The position numbers were made by a program, and so were the translations under genes. The notes below the pieces were generated by a model that was not told the DNA's origin, did not search any database, and saw only the letters and a program-made list of their open reading frames with translations. Of a DNA stretch of 49,737 bases, positions 34,982-42,682 are shown one piece after another. Origin of the DNA: Clostridia bacterium (GTDB lineage: Bacteria; Bacillota; Clostridia; Christensenellales; Pumilibacteraceae); the NCBI GenBank assembly GCA_017396125.1, contig JAFQMX010000048.1, positions 1-49,737 on the forward strand. Direction: 5' to 3'. Position 1 is the first letter of the stretch. Each line of letters begins with the position of its first letter.

Positions 34982-35010
34982 TTTCCTTTTTTAATAATTT
35001 GGAAAAATTA

Positions 35011-36621
35011 TTATTCCTTCTCTACCTTTGGAACGTAAACCCAAATGGTAACTACACCGTTTACGTAGTGCCAGTATTTTCCGTCGTAGTCATCCTCGGT
35101 TCTATTAAGCGGTGGCGTAGTTTCGCTGTAGCCGTATGCAGTTGCAGACAGCAAATGCTGGTTGTTAGTCTTTACCGAAGTTGCTTTCCACTCGGCAACA
35201 GTTCCCATAAAGTACACCTTTTTGAAATTGATACAGCCAAAAAATGCACTTTCTTCAACGGTTTCAAGCGTTTCAGGAATAACCAAATCAGACATTTCCG
35301 CGCATGCTTCAAACGCGCTCTTGCCGATAGTTACGAGTCCACTAGGCAAAGTCACGTTTCTAAGAAGCGTGCATTCTTTAAAGAGTTCATCCTCAAGCTT
35401 GGTAACGTTGGCGTTGATTTCTACAGTTGCCAAATTGAGACAAGACGAGAACGCCCCTTTTCCGAGAGCGGTTACGGAGCTAGGAATTCTTACGCTAGTC
35501 AAGCTACTGCAAAGCGAGAATGCCTCTTCGCCGATGCTGGTTACGGAGTTAGGAATGGTTAAGGAAGTCATTCCGTTACAGCCCTTGAAGGCGTTCTTTC
35601 CAATAGAAGTAATGAAGTTAGGAATTTCTACCTGATTAAGAGAAATACAGAACGAATACATTCCTTCACTCAAAGAGTTGATGCCAGTAGGAACTCTAAT
35701 TTCTCTTAGCGAAGTGCAGTAGGAGAAAGCATTTTTTCCGATACTGGTTACGGTAACAGGAACGTTAAAGGAAGTAACCTTTGCGCACCATGCAAACGCG
35801 TCGTCACCAATAGTTTGTACGCTGTTACCCATCAAAATTTGAGTCATATTTTTACAACCGTAAAAGGCGCTGTCACCAATGGTGGTTACACCGTTGTTAA
35901 GCTTTACGGAAACAAGGTTTTCACAAGAAGAAAAAGCGCTTTCACCAATAACAGTAGCTTTGGTCACTTCAACGGAGGTAAGAGAAGCCGGAACGGAAAA
36001 CTGTCCGCCAAAAATATACTCAAAATATGCGTTTTGCTCACTGTCTAACTTATTTCCGAGGAACGGAACTCTGATGGACTGAAGCTGATTACATCCGTTA
36101 AACGCACCGCTACCAATGCTGGTTACGTTGTTAGGAACAAGCATCGAGGTAATCTTACTCCTTGCAAACGCGATTTCGTCGATAGTGGTTACCGAAAGAG
36201 GAAGGTTGACGGTTTCGCCCTCGTAGCCCGTAAACGCGCTCTTTCCAATAGTAGTTATCGTCGAACTGGTAGCGAATTCAATTTTCGCCGTGCATTTATT
36301 AAACGCCTCTACACCGATAGAAGTTATGGTGTTAGGAATAATGATTTTGGTCAAATTAGTGCAGTTAGCAAACGCATTGTCACCAATTGCTATTACCGGT
36401 TTCTTTTTGTAAACGTCGGCAATTTCGATAATAGCACTGCTTGCGCTACCAATACCAACTACGGTGTACGCCTGTCCGTCGGCAGTCTTTTGATACTTGA
36501 GTCCTTTAGTTCCAACCTGTGGACCGTCGTCTCCACCACCTCCGCAGGCAACAAGTATCGAAAAAGATAATACTATCGCCAAAATTAAAATAAAACCTAA
36601 CCTTATTTTTGCCTTTTTCAT
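35011..36621 (-). CDS. BspA-like leucine-rich-repeat lipoprotein, 536 residues
   Basis: Lipoprotein signal ending in ILVAC (Cys26) followed by a flexible GGGGDDGP linker. Then comes a run of about eighteen LRR_5 repeats (IGxxAFxxCxxLTxIxIPxxV), closing with the cap YFMGTVAEWKATSVKTNN and a C-terminal YDGKYWHYVNGVVTIWVY seen in many clostridial BspA-like proteins. A weak G-rich ribosome site precedes the ATG. It is in the same orientation as the giant LRR gene but with separate signals. Likely a surface binding protein; the ligand is unknown. Confidence 0.92.
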   Translation of the reverse strand: MKKAKIRLGFILILAIVLSFSILVACGGGGDDGPQVGTKGLKYQKTADGQAYTVVGIGSASSAIIEIADVYKKKPVIAIGDNAFANCTNLTKIIIPNTITSIGVEAFNKCTAKIEFATSSTITTIGKSAFTGYEGETVNLPLSVTTIDEIAFARSKITSMLVPNNVTSIGSGAFNGCNQLQSIRVPFLGNKLDSEQNAYFEYIFGGQFSVPASLTSVEVTKATVIGESAFSSCENLVSVKLNNGVTTIGDSAFYGCKNMTQILMGNSVQTIGDDAFAWCAKVTSFNVPVTVTSIGKNAFSYCTSLREIRVPTGINSLSEGMYSFCISLNQVEIPNFITSIGKNAFKGCNGMTSLTIPNSVTSIGEEAFSLCSSLTSVRIPSSVTALGKGAFSSCLNLATVEINANVTKLEDELFKECTLLRNVTLPSGLVTIGKSAFEACAEMSDLVIPETLETVEESAFFGCINFKKVYFMGTVAEWKATSVKTNNQHLLSATAYGYSETTPPLNRTEDDYDGKYWHYVNGVVTIWVYVPKVEKE

Positions 36622-36919
36622 AAAATCCCCCTGAATAGTTCTATTATACGCCTAGTATAACATTTTTAATATATTATTGCAACAGTTTAACATATTAATG
36701 CGACAAAATTTGTATTATGCTCTTTCTACTCCATTTGTATGCATCTTCTCCCGTCTTTTGAACCAAACGACTCTCCCGTGTCAAAATTTTCGCTATACGT
36801 ATACCCAAAATAATGAAAGGGCGCAATGTTCTCGCACCCTTCCGTTTGATTTTTATTTTGCCGACAGTAGGCTCAATAAACAAATTACCTACTCCCCACA
36901 CCTTTAATGTTAACTAAAA
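36622..36919. other. Intergenic region with no supported gene
   Basis: Holds the upstream sequences of the 536-residue LRR gene, including a TATAAT on the minus strand near 36644, but no good -35. A 68-codon minus-strand frame at 36695-36901 lacks a ribosome site and is not called. Confidence 0.5.
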
Positions 36920-37465
36920 TTATTTGCCGAAGTATCTCTTGAGCAAGCCTTCAAATGCCTTGCCGTGACGAGCTTCGTCGCGAGCCATTTCATGAACGGT
37001 ATCGTGAATAGCGTCAAGGCCGAGCTCCTTAGCGCGCTTAGCAAGGTCGGTCTTGCCCATGGTAGCGCCGTTTTCTGCCTCTACTCTCATTTCGAGATTC
37101 TTTTTGGTGCTGTCGGTAACAACTTCGCCGAGAAGCTCTGCAAATTTTGCTGCGTGCTCAGCCTCTTCGTAAGCAGCTTTTTCCCAATACAAGCCGATTT
37201 CCGGATAGCCCTCTCTGTGTGCAACTCTAGCCATAGCAAGATACATACCCACTTCGCAGCACTCGCCGTTGAAGTTAGCGCGAAGGTCAGCGATAATATC
37301 CTCTCTTACACCTTTAGCAACTCCAATTCCATGTTCAGCAGCCCAAACTCTCTCGTCCTTTTGCTCAACAAACTTTTCCTGTGGAACCTTGCACTGTGGG
37401 CAAAAAGCAGGTGCTTCATCACCATTATGTACGTAACCACATACCGAACAAACAAATTTTTTCAT
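36920..37465 (-). CDS. Reverse rubrerythrin (NADH peroxidase type)
   Basis: Reduces hydrogen peroxide to water in anaerobes, with electrons passing from NADH through its rubredoxin centre to a di-iron site. 181 residues from the ATG at 37465 after GGAGAGAAA. The rubredoxin domain is at the N-terminus (C6, C9, C22, C25 in CSVCG and FCPQC), ahead of the ferritin-like four-helix domain with [11 protein letters not shown] and [13 protein letters not shown]. That order is reversed relative to classical rubrerythrin. It lies 32 bases after perR in one operon. Confidence 0.94.
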   Translation of the reverse strand: MKKFVCSVCGYVHNGDEAPAFCPQCKVPQEKFVEQKDERVWAAEHGIGVAKGVREDIIADLRANFNGECCEVGMYLAMARVAHREGYPEIGLYWEKAAYEEAEHAAKFAELLGEVVTDSTKKNLEMRVEAENGATMGKTDLAKRAKELGLDAIHDTVHEMARDEARHGKAFEGLLKRYFGK

Positions 37466-37497
37466 ATTTTCTCTCCTATAATTTATTATTATTTTAT

Positions 37498-37878
37498 TTA
37501 CTCCGCCGTAGCTTTTGCTTTGCACGACGGGCATTTACCGTATAAAAGTAATTTTTCGCAATCCACCTCGTAGCCGACCTGAGATAGCGTCTGTGCTACC
37601 TCGCTCTGACACGGCAGGTCGATAATTCTGTTGCACCCCCGACAAATGAAGTGCGCGTGTGGGTCAACGTTGCCGTCATAGTGCAAAACGTTGTCCTCGG
37701 TTTCCAAGGTTATCAGCTCCCCCTGCTCTACAAGCTCCTTTAAATTGCGATACACCGTGCCGAGCGAAATATTTGGTATGGACTTTTCGGCCTCTCGGTA
37801 AATCCACTCTGCGTCGGGATGCGTAATCGTGCTTTTCGTAACTTCTTTTACGACTTCTCGCTGTTTGGAATATCTCAT
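37498..37878 (-). CDS. perR: Fur-family repressor, PerR-like
   Basis: Metal-dependent peroxide sensor that would repress the downstream reverse rubrerythrin. 126 residues from the ATG at 37878 after AGGAGG. The N-terminal winged helix includes [27 protein letters not shown] provides regulatory histidines (H74, H76) and the first zinc pair (C79, C82). CPSC (C116, C119) completes the structural zinc site. The assignment to PerR rather than Fur or Zur rests on the operon partner and the promoter box. It is likely autoregulated by the inverted repeat in its promoter. Confidence 0.88.
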   Translation of the reverse strand: MRYSKQREVVKEVTKSTITHPDAEWIYREAEKSIPNISLGTVYRNLKELVEQGELITLETEDNVLHYDGNVDPHAHFICRGCNRIIDLPCQSEVAQTLSQVGYEVDCEKLLLYGKCPSCKAKATAE

Positions 37879-37895
37879 CGGCACCTCCTAAGTAG

Positions 37896-37944
37896 TAATC
37901 GTTATCATTAATCATATTATAAATGATAATCATTCCTACGTCAA
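37896..37944 (-). promoter_or_regulatory. perR promoter with Fur/PerR-type inverted repeat
   Basis: On the minus strand TTGACG (37944-37939), a 17-base spacer and TATAAT (37921-37916). AATCGTTATCATT (37897-37909) and AATGATAATCATT (37922-37934) form an imperfect inverted repeat in Fur-box style (GATAATNATTATC). One arm lies between the boxes, so a bound repressor would block RNA polymerase. Confidence 0.8.
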
Positions 37945-38068
37945 GCATTTTTACAAAGTTTTTTCAAAAATTTTTCTGACTATAAAAAAGTTTCTTTATT
38001 GATTTATATTCGTCACCTCTCTACTACTTGCTGAATAAACTGTACTATAAGACAAAGGAGGAAAACAA

Positions 38069-38476
38069 ATGTCTAGATACACTTTCGATAACGGCTACAA
38101 CGACTGCTACGACGATAATAAAGACAGTTGCGACTATAGCCCAAACGGTTATGACAAACATAGCGGATTTTATGGAAAAAACAACGCAGACGAGCACGAT
38201 AACTGCTCGCCTAGCCACAAAAAGCGTGAATACCGCTGCTTTAAGGAAATCCCTTGCCCTTGCGAGCGCGAGGAAAAGCCTCACCAAAAATGCGGTTGCA
38301 AGTACCGAGAGGACGAAAGACCTTGCAAAAAGCAGGACGACGGCTACAAAAGGCCTTGCTGGCAACACGACGACGAGTGCGACGACGAAAATCAGGATTG
38401 TGCTAGAATAAACTCTTGTCAGCGTTGTAGATGCGGATGCATATTCCCTTGCCTGTTTTGTGGAAGAAGACGCTGA
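38069..38476 (+). CDS. Cysteine-rich hydrophilic protein (18 Cys in 135 residues)
   Basis: A very strong AAGGAGG stands eight bases before the ATG, so this is probably a real, well-translated gene. The protein is charged, rich in Asp, Lys, Tyr and Asn, and carries CxC pairs (CPC, CGC, CRC, CGC) plus CxxxC groups, densest in the last 75 residues (SCQRCRCGCIFPCLFC). No signal peptide. It could be a metal-binding or spore-coat-like protein, but no family is recognised. It lies divergent from perR with a strong terminator downstream, and is monocistronic. Confidence 0.75.
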   Translation: MSRYTFDNGYNDCYDDNKDSCDYSPNGYDKHSGFYGKNNADEHDNCSPSHKKREYRCFKEIPCPCEREEKPHQKCGCKYREDERPCKKQDDGYKRPCWQHDDECDDENQDCARINSCQRCRCGCIFPCLFCGRRR

Positions 38477-38503
38477 TATGCTGACAAAAAATCAATAAAC
38501 CGC

Positions 38504-38549
38504 ACGCACCGCTTCCTTAGGTGAGGAAGCGGTGCGTTTTTCTTTTTTG
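38504..38549 (+). terminator. Strong intrinsic terminator
   Basis: Stem CGCACCGCTTCC/GGAAGCGGTGCG with an eight-base loop, followed by TTTTTCTTTTTT. Confidence 0.92.
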
Positions 38550-38643
38550 GCATGAATTTTTTAAAAATTTCTATCACAGGTCGTGTGAAATTTTTTTACC
38601 GAAATATTCACCGAAAAATCAGTACTTTTTTATCGATTTTTTG

Positions 38644-38687
38644 TTGACAAAAAATTTGATAGTGTTATAATCATCGTGGTGATTATA
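38644..38687 (+). promoter_or_regulatory. azlC promoter and adjoining palindrome
   Basis: TTGACA (38644-38649), a 16-base spacer and TATAAT (38666-38671). The inverted repeat ATAATCA/TGATTAT (38668-38674 and 38681-38687) covers the -10, the transcript start and the first base of the ATG. The leader is only ~9 bases, so either a repressor sits here or initiation is near-leaderless. Confidence 0.7.
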
Positions 38688-39475
38688 TGAAATATAATGT
38701 TAATCTACAAAATTTCAAACGCGGTGTCAAGGATGCTTTCCCGGTGGGGCTCGCTTACGTTGCCGTATCGTTTGCAATAGGCGTTTCTGCGGTTGGCATG
38801 GGGCTCAACGGATTCATCACTACGCTGATGGCGGCTACCAACATGGCGTCTGCCGGCCAGCAGGCGGGTGTATTGCTTATACTTGCGGGCAGTACCATAA
38901 TCGAGCTTATCGTGACGCAGTTGGTGGTAAACGCACGCTATTTTTTGATGAGCTTAAGCCTATCGCAAAGGCTTGACCCAAAAGTTACTACGCTGGAGCG
39001 TTGTTTAGTTGCGGTGGGCGTAACCGACGAAATTTTTGCCGTTTCGGTAACCAACAACCGCGGGTACATAAGCAAGTGGTATCTCTTGGGCGCAGAATTT
39101 ACGGCGTGGTTTTCGTGGACGTTCGGAACCTTTCTCGGCGTAATCATGGGCGATATTTTGCCCGACCTCGTGGTACGCGCATTGTCCATCGGAATTTTCG
39201 CAATGTTCATAAGTATAGTATTTTCGGCGGTGTTCAACCACCCCAAAATTTTGCCGGTAATTGCGCTCAGCGCGGTTTTAAGTTGCGTAATTTACTACGT
39301 TCCGCAACTTGACGCGCTCAGCGACCTATCCTGCGTAATTTGCGGTGTAGTCGCCAGCATTTTCGGTGCAATCTTCTTCCCGATAAAAGAAAATTCCGAC
39401 GAGAGCGACAGCGCGGAAAACGAATCTTTGGAAGCGGAGCAAAGCGACTGCTTGGAGGTGCAAAATGGACGATAA
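38687..39475 (+). CDS. azlC: AzlC-family branched-chain amino acid exporter, large subunit
   Basis: 262 residues with about six to seven membrane helices. It works with AzlD as a two-part exporter of branched-chain amino acids and analogues. Family signature FPVGLAYVAVSFAIGVSAVGMG near the N-terminus and YFLMSLSLSQRLDP in the middle. The C-terminal tail (residues ~235-262) is acidic and soluble. The ATG is supported by the family start; the ribosome site is weak. The stop overlaps the azlD start by 11 bases, so the two are co-translated. Confidence 0.93.
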   Translation: MKYNVNLQNFKRGVKDAFPVGLAYVAVSFAIGVSAVGMGLNGFITTLMAATNMASAGQQAGVLLILAGSTIIELIVTQLVVNARYFLMSLSLSQRLDPKVTTLERCLVAVGVTDEIFAVSVTNNRGYISKWYLLGAEFTAWFSWTFGTFLGVIMGDILPDLVVRALSIGIFAMFISIVFSAVFNHPKILPVIALSAVLSCVIYYVPQLDALSDLSCVICGVVASIFGAIFFPIKENSDESDSAENESLEAEQSDCLEVQNGR

Positions 39476-39791
39476 ATTTCTTTTTGCCTTGGGAATGGTT
39501 GCCGTTATGGCGGTGGTAACCTACGCGATAAGAGTTACGCCTTTCGTATTTTTCCGCAAGAAAATTACGTCGCGCTTTGTAAAAAGCTTTTTGTACTACG
39601 TTCCGTATAGCGTACTGATAGCAATGACCTTTCCGTCGGTACTGACGGTTACCGGCAACGTGATAACCTCGGTGGTGGGCACGGCGGTGGCGATAATCGC
39701 GTCGCTAAACAAAAAATCCATGATGGTTGTCGTTGCGGTTTTGGCGGTAATCTCCATACTCGTAGCCGAAGGAATTCTTATACTTATCTAA
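39465..39791 (+). CDS. azlD: AzlD-family branched-chain amino acid exporter, small subunit
   Basis: 108 residues, four helices; partner of AzlC. AIRVTPFVFFRKKI and FLYYVPYSVLIAMTFPSVL match the family. GGAGGTG inside the end of azlC serves as its ribosome site. The start overlaps azlC by 11 bases. A terminator follows at 39823. Confidence 0.93.
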   Translation: MDDKFLFALGMVAVMAVVTYAIRVTPFVFFRKKITSRFVKSFLYYVPYSVLIAMTFPSVLTVTGNVITSVVGTAVAIIASLNKKSMMVVVAVLAVISILVAEGILILI

Positions 39792-39822
39792 AATTTTCAA
39801 CGACAAACCATAAAGATAAAAA

Positions 39823-39860
39823 CAAAAAAACGACGGATTTTATTTTTCGTCGTTTTTTAT
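39823..39860. terminator. Bidirectional intrinsic terminator
   Basis: Stem AAAAAACGACG/CGTCGTTTTTT (39824-39834 and 39848-39858) between azlD and the convergent HAD gene. Confidence 0.88.
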
Positions 39861-39944
39861 TTGTCAAAAATTTTAGCATACGTTGGTGAAATTTTCATTA
39901 TCTACCCACCTTCCACACCCGCATTAATTAATTCCGTAGGACAA

Positions 39945-40601
39945 CTAAAAAATTTCATCAAAGCAGTTTATGTAAAAATCACAAGATTTTTTGAGAAGCT
40001 CCTCGTCTAGACAATGTTCGTCACGCACTCCCACGCTAAAGAACCCTGCGTCTCTTGCGGTCTTTGCACCCACGGCAATATCCTCAAAAACTGCGCATTG
40101 CTCTGGCAAGCAACCAAGCTTATTGCAAGTGACAAGGTATACGTCGGGAAATTCCTTGCCCCTAATCTCCCCGCCCGCCACGGTAAACGCGTCAAACAGG
40201 TGGTAGATTCCGTTGCGCTTAAGGCACGGGGTAGATAAATTTTCCACCAGCGAAGTGGAAACGCCCAGCTTTACTCCACGGCTCTTTAGATATTCCAGAT
40301 ACTGCTTGGCGAAAGGCTTTAGTAAAATCTCCTCCTCGTACGCCACGACGGACAGCCTGCGCCATTCGTTCATCAGCTCGTCTGCAGTGTCCGAAAACCC
40401 AAACTTTTGTATCGTGTACTCGGCAGTACGGTGAAAATCGAGATGCGCAATAGCCTTTACGTACTCGCGGTCGGGAGTAACACCCCTGTCCGAAAGAAAT
40501 TTCAAATCCACCGCCTCCCACGCTCCAAGCGAATCGAGAAGAGTGCCGTCAAGATCAAAAATCGCACATTTAATTCCCTTTTTTTGCAAAATATCTTTCA
40601 T
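39945..40601 (-). CDS. HAD-superfamily phosphatase, beta-phosphoglucomutase-like
   Basis: 218 residues. Motif I DLDGTLLDS carries the nucleophilic Asp; motif II is in LGVSTSL; motif III Lys is in EIRGKEFPDVY; motif IV is FEDIAVG. The helical cap between motifs I and II is of the phosphatase/beta-PGM type. The substrate is unknown, probably a small sugar phosphate. The ATG at 40601 is preferred to an adjacent TTG. It lies downstream of pgcA on the same strand, with a gap of ~60 bases, so co-transcription is possible. Confidence 0.88.
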   Translation of the reverse strand: MKDILQKKGIKCAIFDLDGTLLDSLGAWEAVDLKFLSDRGVTPDREYVKAIAHLDFHRTAEYTIQKFGFSDTADELMNEWRRLSVVAYEEEILLKPFAKQYLEYLKSRGVKLGVSTSLVENLSTPCLKRNGIYHLFDAFTVAGGEIRGKEFPDVYLVTCNKLGCLPEQCAVFEDIAVGAKTARDAGFFSVGVRDEHCLDEELLKKSCDFYINCFDEIF

Positions 40602-40664
40602 CAAAATTATTCCTAAGTATTAGTATTTTAATTTTAGTAGTAACCGCCCTTTTGCCGTATAATT

Positions 40665-42374
40665 TTACGAGTCAATCGACAATCTTTTGGTAAGAAAGTC
40701 TACTATCTCTCTCATAAGCTTCTCGTTAGTTTCGCGGTCGTAGGCGCAGGTAATATACGCCTTTATCAGCGGCTCGGTGCCGGACGGACGAATTATTACT
40801 CGCAGTTTGTCCGCGTGGTAGTCCAAAAGGTTGGCTTTTAGCGCATCGGTTCTCTCCAAATAATCGGTTGCAGTCACTTTATAGCCACAAAATTCCTCAA
40901 ACGGTTGCTCACGCAAATCCGCCATAATCTCCTGCATAACCTTTGCGCCCTGTGCCCCGCCAAACTTCAGCGACACGGTTTTGTGCGCGTAGCGTCCGTA
41001 ACGCTCGTAAAGACTCTCCAGTCTGTCCAGCGCGGATTGCCCCTGCTTTTTTGCCTGCGCGCACGCCGACGCAATCAGCGCCGAAGCCAAAACTCCGTCC
41101 TTGTCCTTGATATAATTTCCGCACAAGTACCCGCAGCTCTCCTCAAATCCAAGCACAAAGCAATTCATCCTGCCCTGCTCCTCAATCTTAGCCATTTCCG
41201 CACCGATATTCTTGAACCCCGTCAAAACTTCTCGCGTTTCTCCGCCGTAATCGTCCACGATTCTTCTCACGAGATCGGTGCTGACCACGCTCTTTATTAC
41301 GATAGGCTTTTTGGAAAAATCGCCCGTTGCTTTTGCGGTACTTGTCTGACTTTCTCCGCCGTTTGGTAAACAATTCGCACTACCGTACCCGTTTTTTTGA
41401 TCCCATTTGCAAAGTAGGTAGTCGGTCAAAATCGCTCCGACTTCGTTACCACTCATCAGCACGTAATCTTCTTCACTCTTTACAGCCAGTCCCATGCGGT
41501 CAGCGTCGGGATCGGTGGCAATCACGATATCCGCGTCCACCTCCTTCGCCGTTTTTATCGCCAGCGCCCATGCCTCAGGCTTTTCGGGATTAGGGTACGG
41601 GCAAGTTTCAAAGTTGCCGTCGGGATAATTTTGCCCCGGCGTTTCCACCACTTCCGCGCCTATCTTTTTCAAAACCCTAGGCACGATTTGGTATCCCGTA
41701 CCGTTAAGCGCCGAATACACTACTCGTATTCCATCTGCCCGCGCAGGAGCTAGCGACAAAACCTCCGCCTCGTAGCACTCCACCAAAGAGGCAGGGCAAA
41801 ACTTTATTTTTCCTTTTGCCAAATATTCTTCAAAAGTATCGTGACGTATTTCAAATTCATCGGCGCTTTGTATAAAAGAAGTGATTTTTCGCGCAACCTC
41901 CTCGCCTATCTGACAGCCGTCACCGTCGTAAACCTTGTAGCCGTTGTAGATTTTCGGGTTGTGCGAAGCGGTAATCACAACACCTGCGTCCGCCCCCAGC
42001 GCCTTTACGCTATACGCCAAAAACGGCGTAGGCATAAGCGTTTCGGTGATGAAAACCTCAAGATTTTGCCAAGCAAAAACCTCGGCGGTAACGCGTGCCA
42101 GCGCCTCGGAGTTAAGCCTACAATCGTAACTTATTACCACTCGGCGCTTTCCCTCGCTCAAAAGATAGTCTCCCACGCCTTTCGTAGCTTTTTTGACGGT
42201 ATATTCGTTGAGCCTGTTAGTGCCCACGCCCATTTCACCGCGCAGTCCCGCCGTTCCAAACTGCAATTCTCTAAAAAAAGCGTCAAGGATTTGTTGCTCA
42301 CTCATTCCCAAAAGCTCTTTTTTGATAGCGTCGTCCGCGTTTTTTAACCATGTCTCATAACGTTTTTCGTGCAT
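40665..42374 (-). CDS. pgcA: Alpha-phosphoglucomutase / phospho-sugar mutase
   Basis: Interconverts glucose-6-phosphate and glucose-1-phosphate, feeding UDP-glucose and polysaccharide synthesis. 569 residues from the ATG at 42374. Signature parts: TASHNPKIYNGYKVYDGDG with the phosphoserine, DPDADRMG binding Mg, GFKNIGAEM/GFEESCGYL for substrate recognition, and RPSGTEPLIKAY as the phosphate-binding loop. Length and motifs match the PgcA/ManB-like clostridial enzymes. No UTP-glucose uridylyltransferase is adjacent. Confidence 0.94.
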   Translation of the reverse strand: MHEKRYETWLKNADDAIKKELLGMSEQQILDAFFRELQFGTAGLRGEMGVGTNRLNEYTVKKATKGVGDYLLSEGKRRVVISYDCRLNSEALARVTAEVFAWQNLEVFITETLMPTPFLAYSVKALGADAGVVITASHNPKIYNGYKVYDGDGCQIGEEVARKITSFIQSADEFEIRHDTFEEYLAKGKIKFCPASLVECYEAEVLSLAPARADGIRVVYSALNGTGYQIVPRVLKKIGAEVVETPGQNYPDGNFETCPYPNPEKPEAWALAIKTAKEVDADIVIATDPDADRMGLAVKSEEDYVLMSGNEVGAILTDYLLCKWDQKNGYGSANCLPNGGESQTSTAKATGDFSKKPIVIKSVVSTDLVRRIVDDYGGETREVLTGFKNIGAEMAKIEEQGRMNCFVLGFEESCGYLCGNYIKDKDGVLASALIASACAQAKKQGQSALDRLESLYERYGRYAHKTVSLKFGGAQGAKVMQEIMADLREQPFEEFCGYKVTATDYLERTDALKANLLDYHADKLRVIIRPSGTEPLIKAYITCAYDRETNEKLMREIVDFLTKRLSIDS

Positions 42375-42486
42375 ATCCGTCCTCACTAATACGTTTTTTA
42401 TATTATACCCTTTTGTGCAATTTGTCAAACCGTATTTATTTTGGGTTTAAAAAATAAAAATTTTGTTATGAATCACGAAAAAAACA

Positions 42487-42515
42487 TTGATTTTTAGCTT
42501 CTTATTTGGTATAAC
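42487..42515 (+). promoter_or_regulatory. Promoter of the uraA-upp operon
   Basis: TTGATT (42487-42492), a 17-base spacer and TATAAC (42510-42515) with an extended TG. Transcription should start near 42522, leaving a ~160-base leader before uraA. Confidence 0.7.
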
Positions 42516-42548
42516 GAATCAAATGTGATAAAACGATGGAGGAAAGTT

Positions 42549-42620
42549 ATGAAAGTATTCACTTTGGGCAACAATGCAAACACCACAAATGCTTTCCTCG
42601 TGCAATATTTAAGTAGTTAA
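42549..42620 (+). CDS. 23-codon leader peptide upstream of uraA
   Basis: A short frame with one of the best ribosome sites in the window (GGAGG, six bases, ATG) encoding MKVFTLGNNANTTNAFLVQY plus LSS. It lies between the operon promoter and a weak hairpin-T-run (42629-42653) that precedes uraA. GAGGAAAG at its ribosome site is complementary to CTTTCCTC at 42593-42600 near its end, so the ribosome site could be sequestered. The placement suggests a regulatory leader peptide of translation-coupled attenuation; that role is inferred. Confidence 0.6.
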   Translation: MKVFTLGNNANTTNAFLVQYLSS

Positions 42621-42628
42621 GTAATTAA

Positions 42629-42653
42629 ATGGAGCTTTTGACTTCATTTTTTT
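42629..42653 (+). terminator. Candidate attenuator hairpin before uraA
   Basis: ATGGAG/CTTCAT (42629-42634 and 42642-42647, one G-T pair) with a seven-base loop, followed by a run of T. The stem is weak. Confidence 0.5.
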
Positions 42654-42682
42654 ATTATAAAAATTTTTTAAGGAGTTTACCA

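Larger units (their letters stand above)
34673..35010. other. Intergenic region between two LRR lipoprotein genes
   Basis: No gene. It holds the giant gene's promoter and long leader, the weak terminator of the upstream LRR gene (about 34912-34946) and a perfect 18-base tandem duplication (34946-34981). Confidence 0.7.

Noticed and set aside
36695-36901. 68-codon minus-strand frame (starts near GTGTGGGGAGTAGG) containing GARTLRPFIILGIRIAKIL
   Set aside because: No ribosome site and GTG start; the composition looks like translated spacer or dispersed repeat, so it was not called as a gene.
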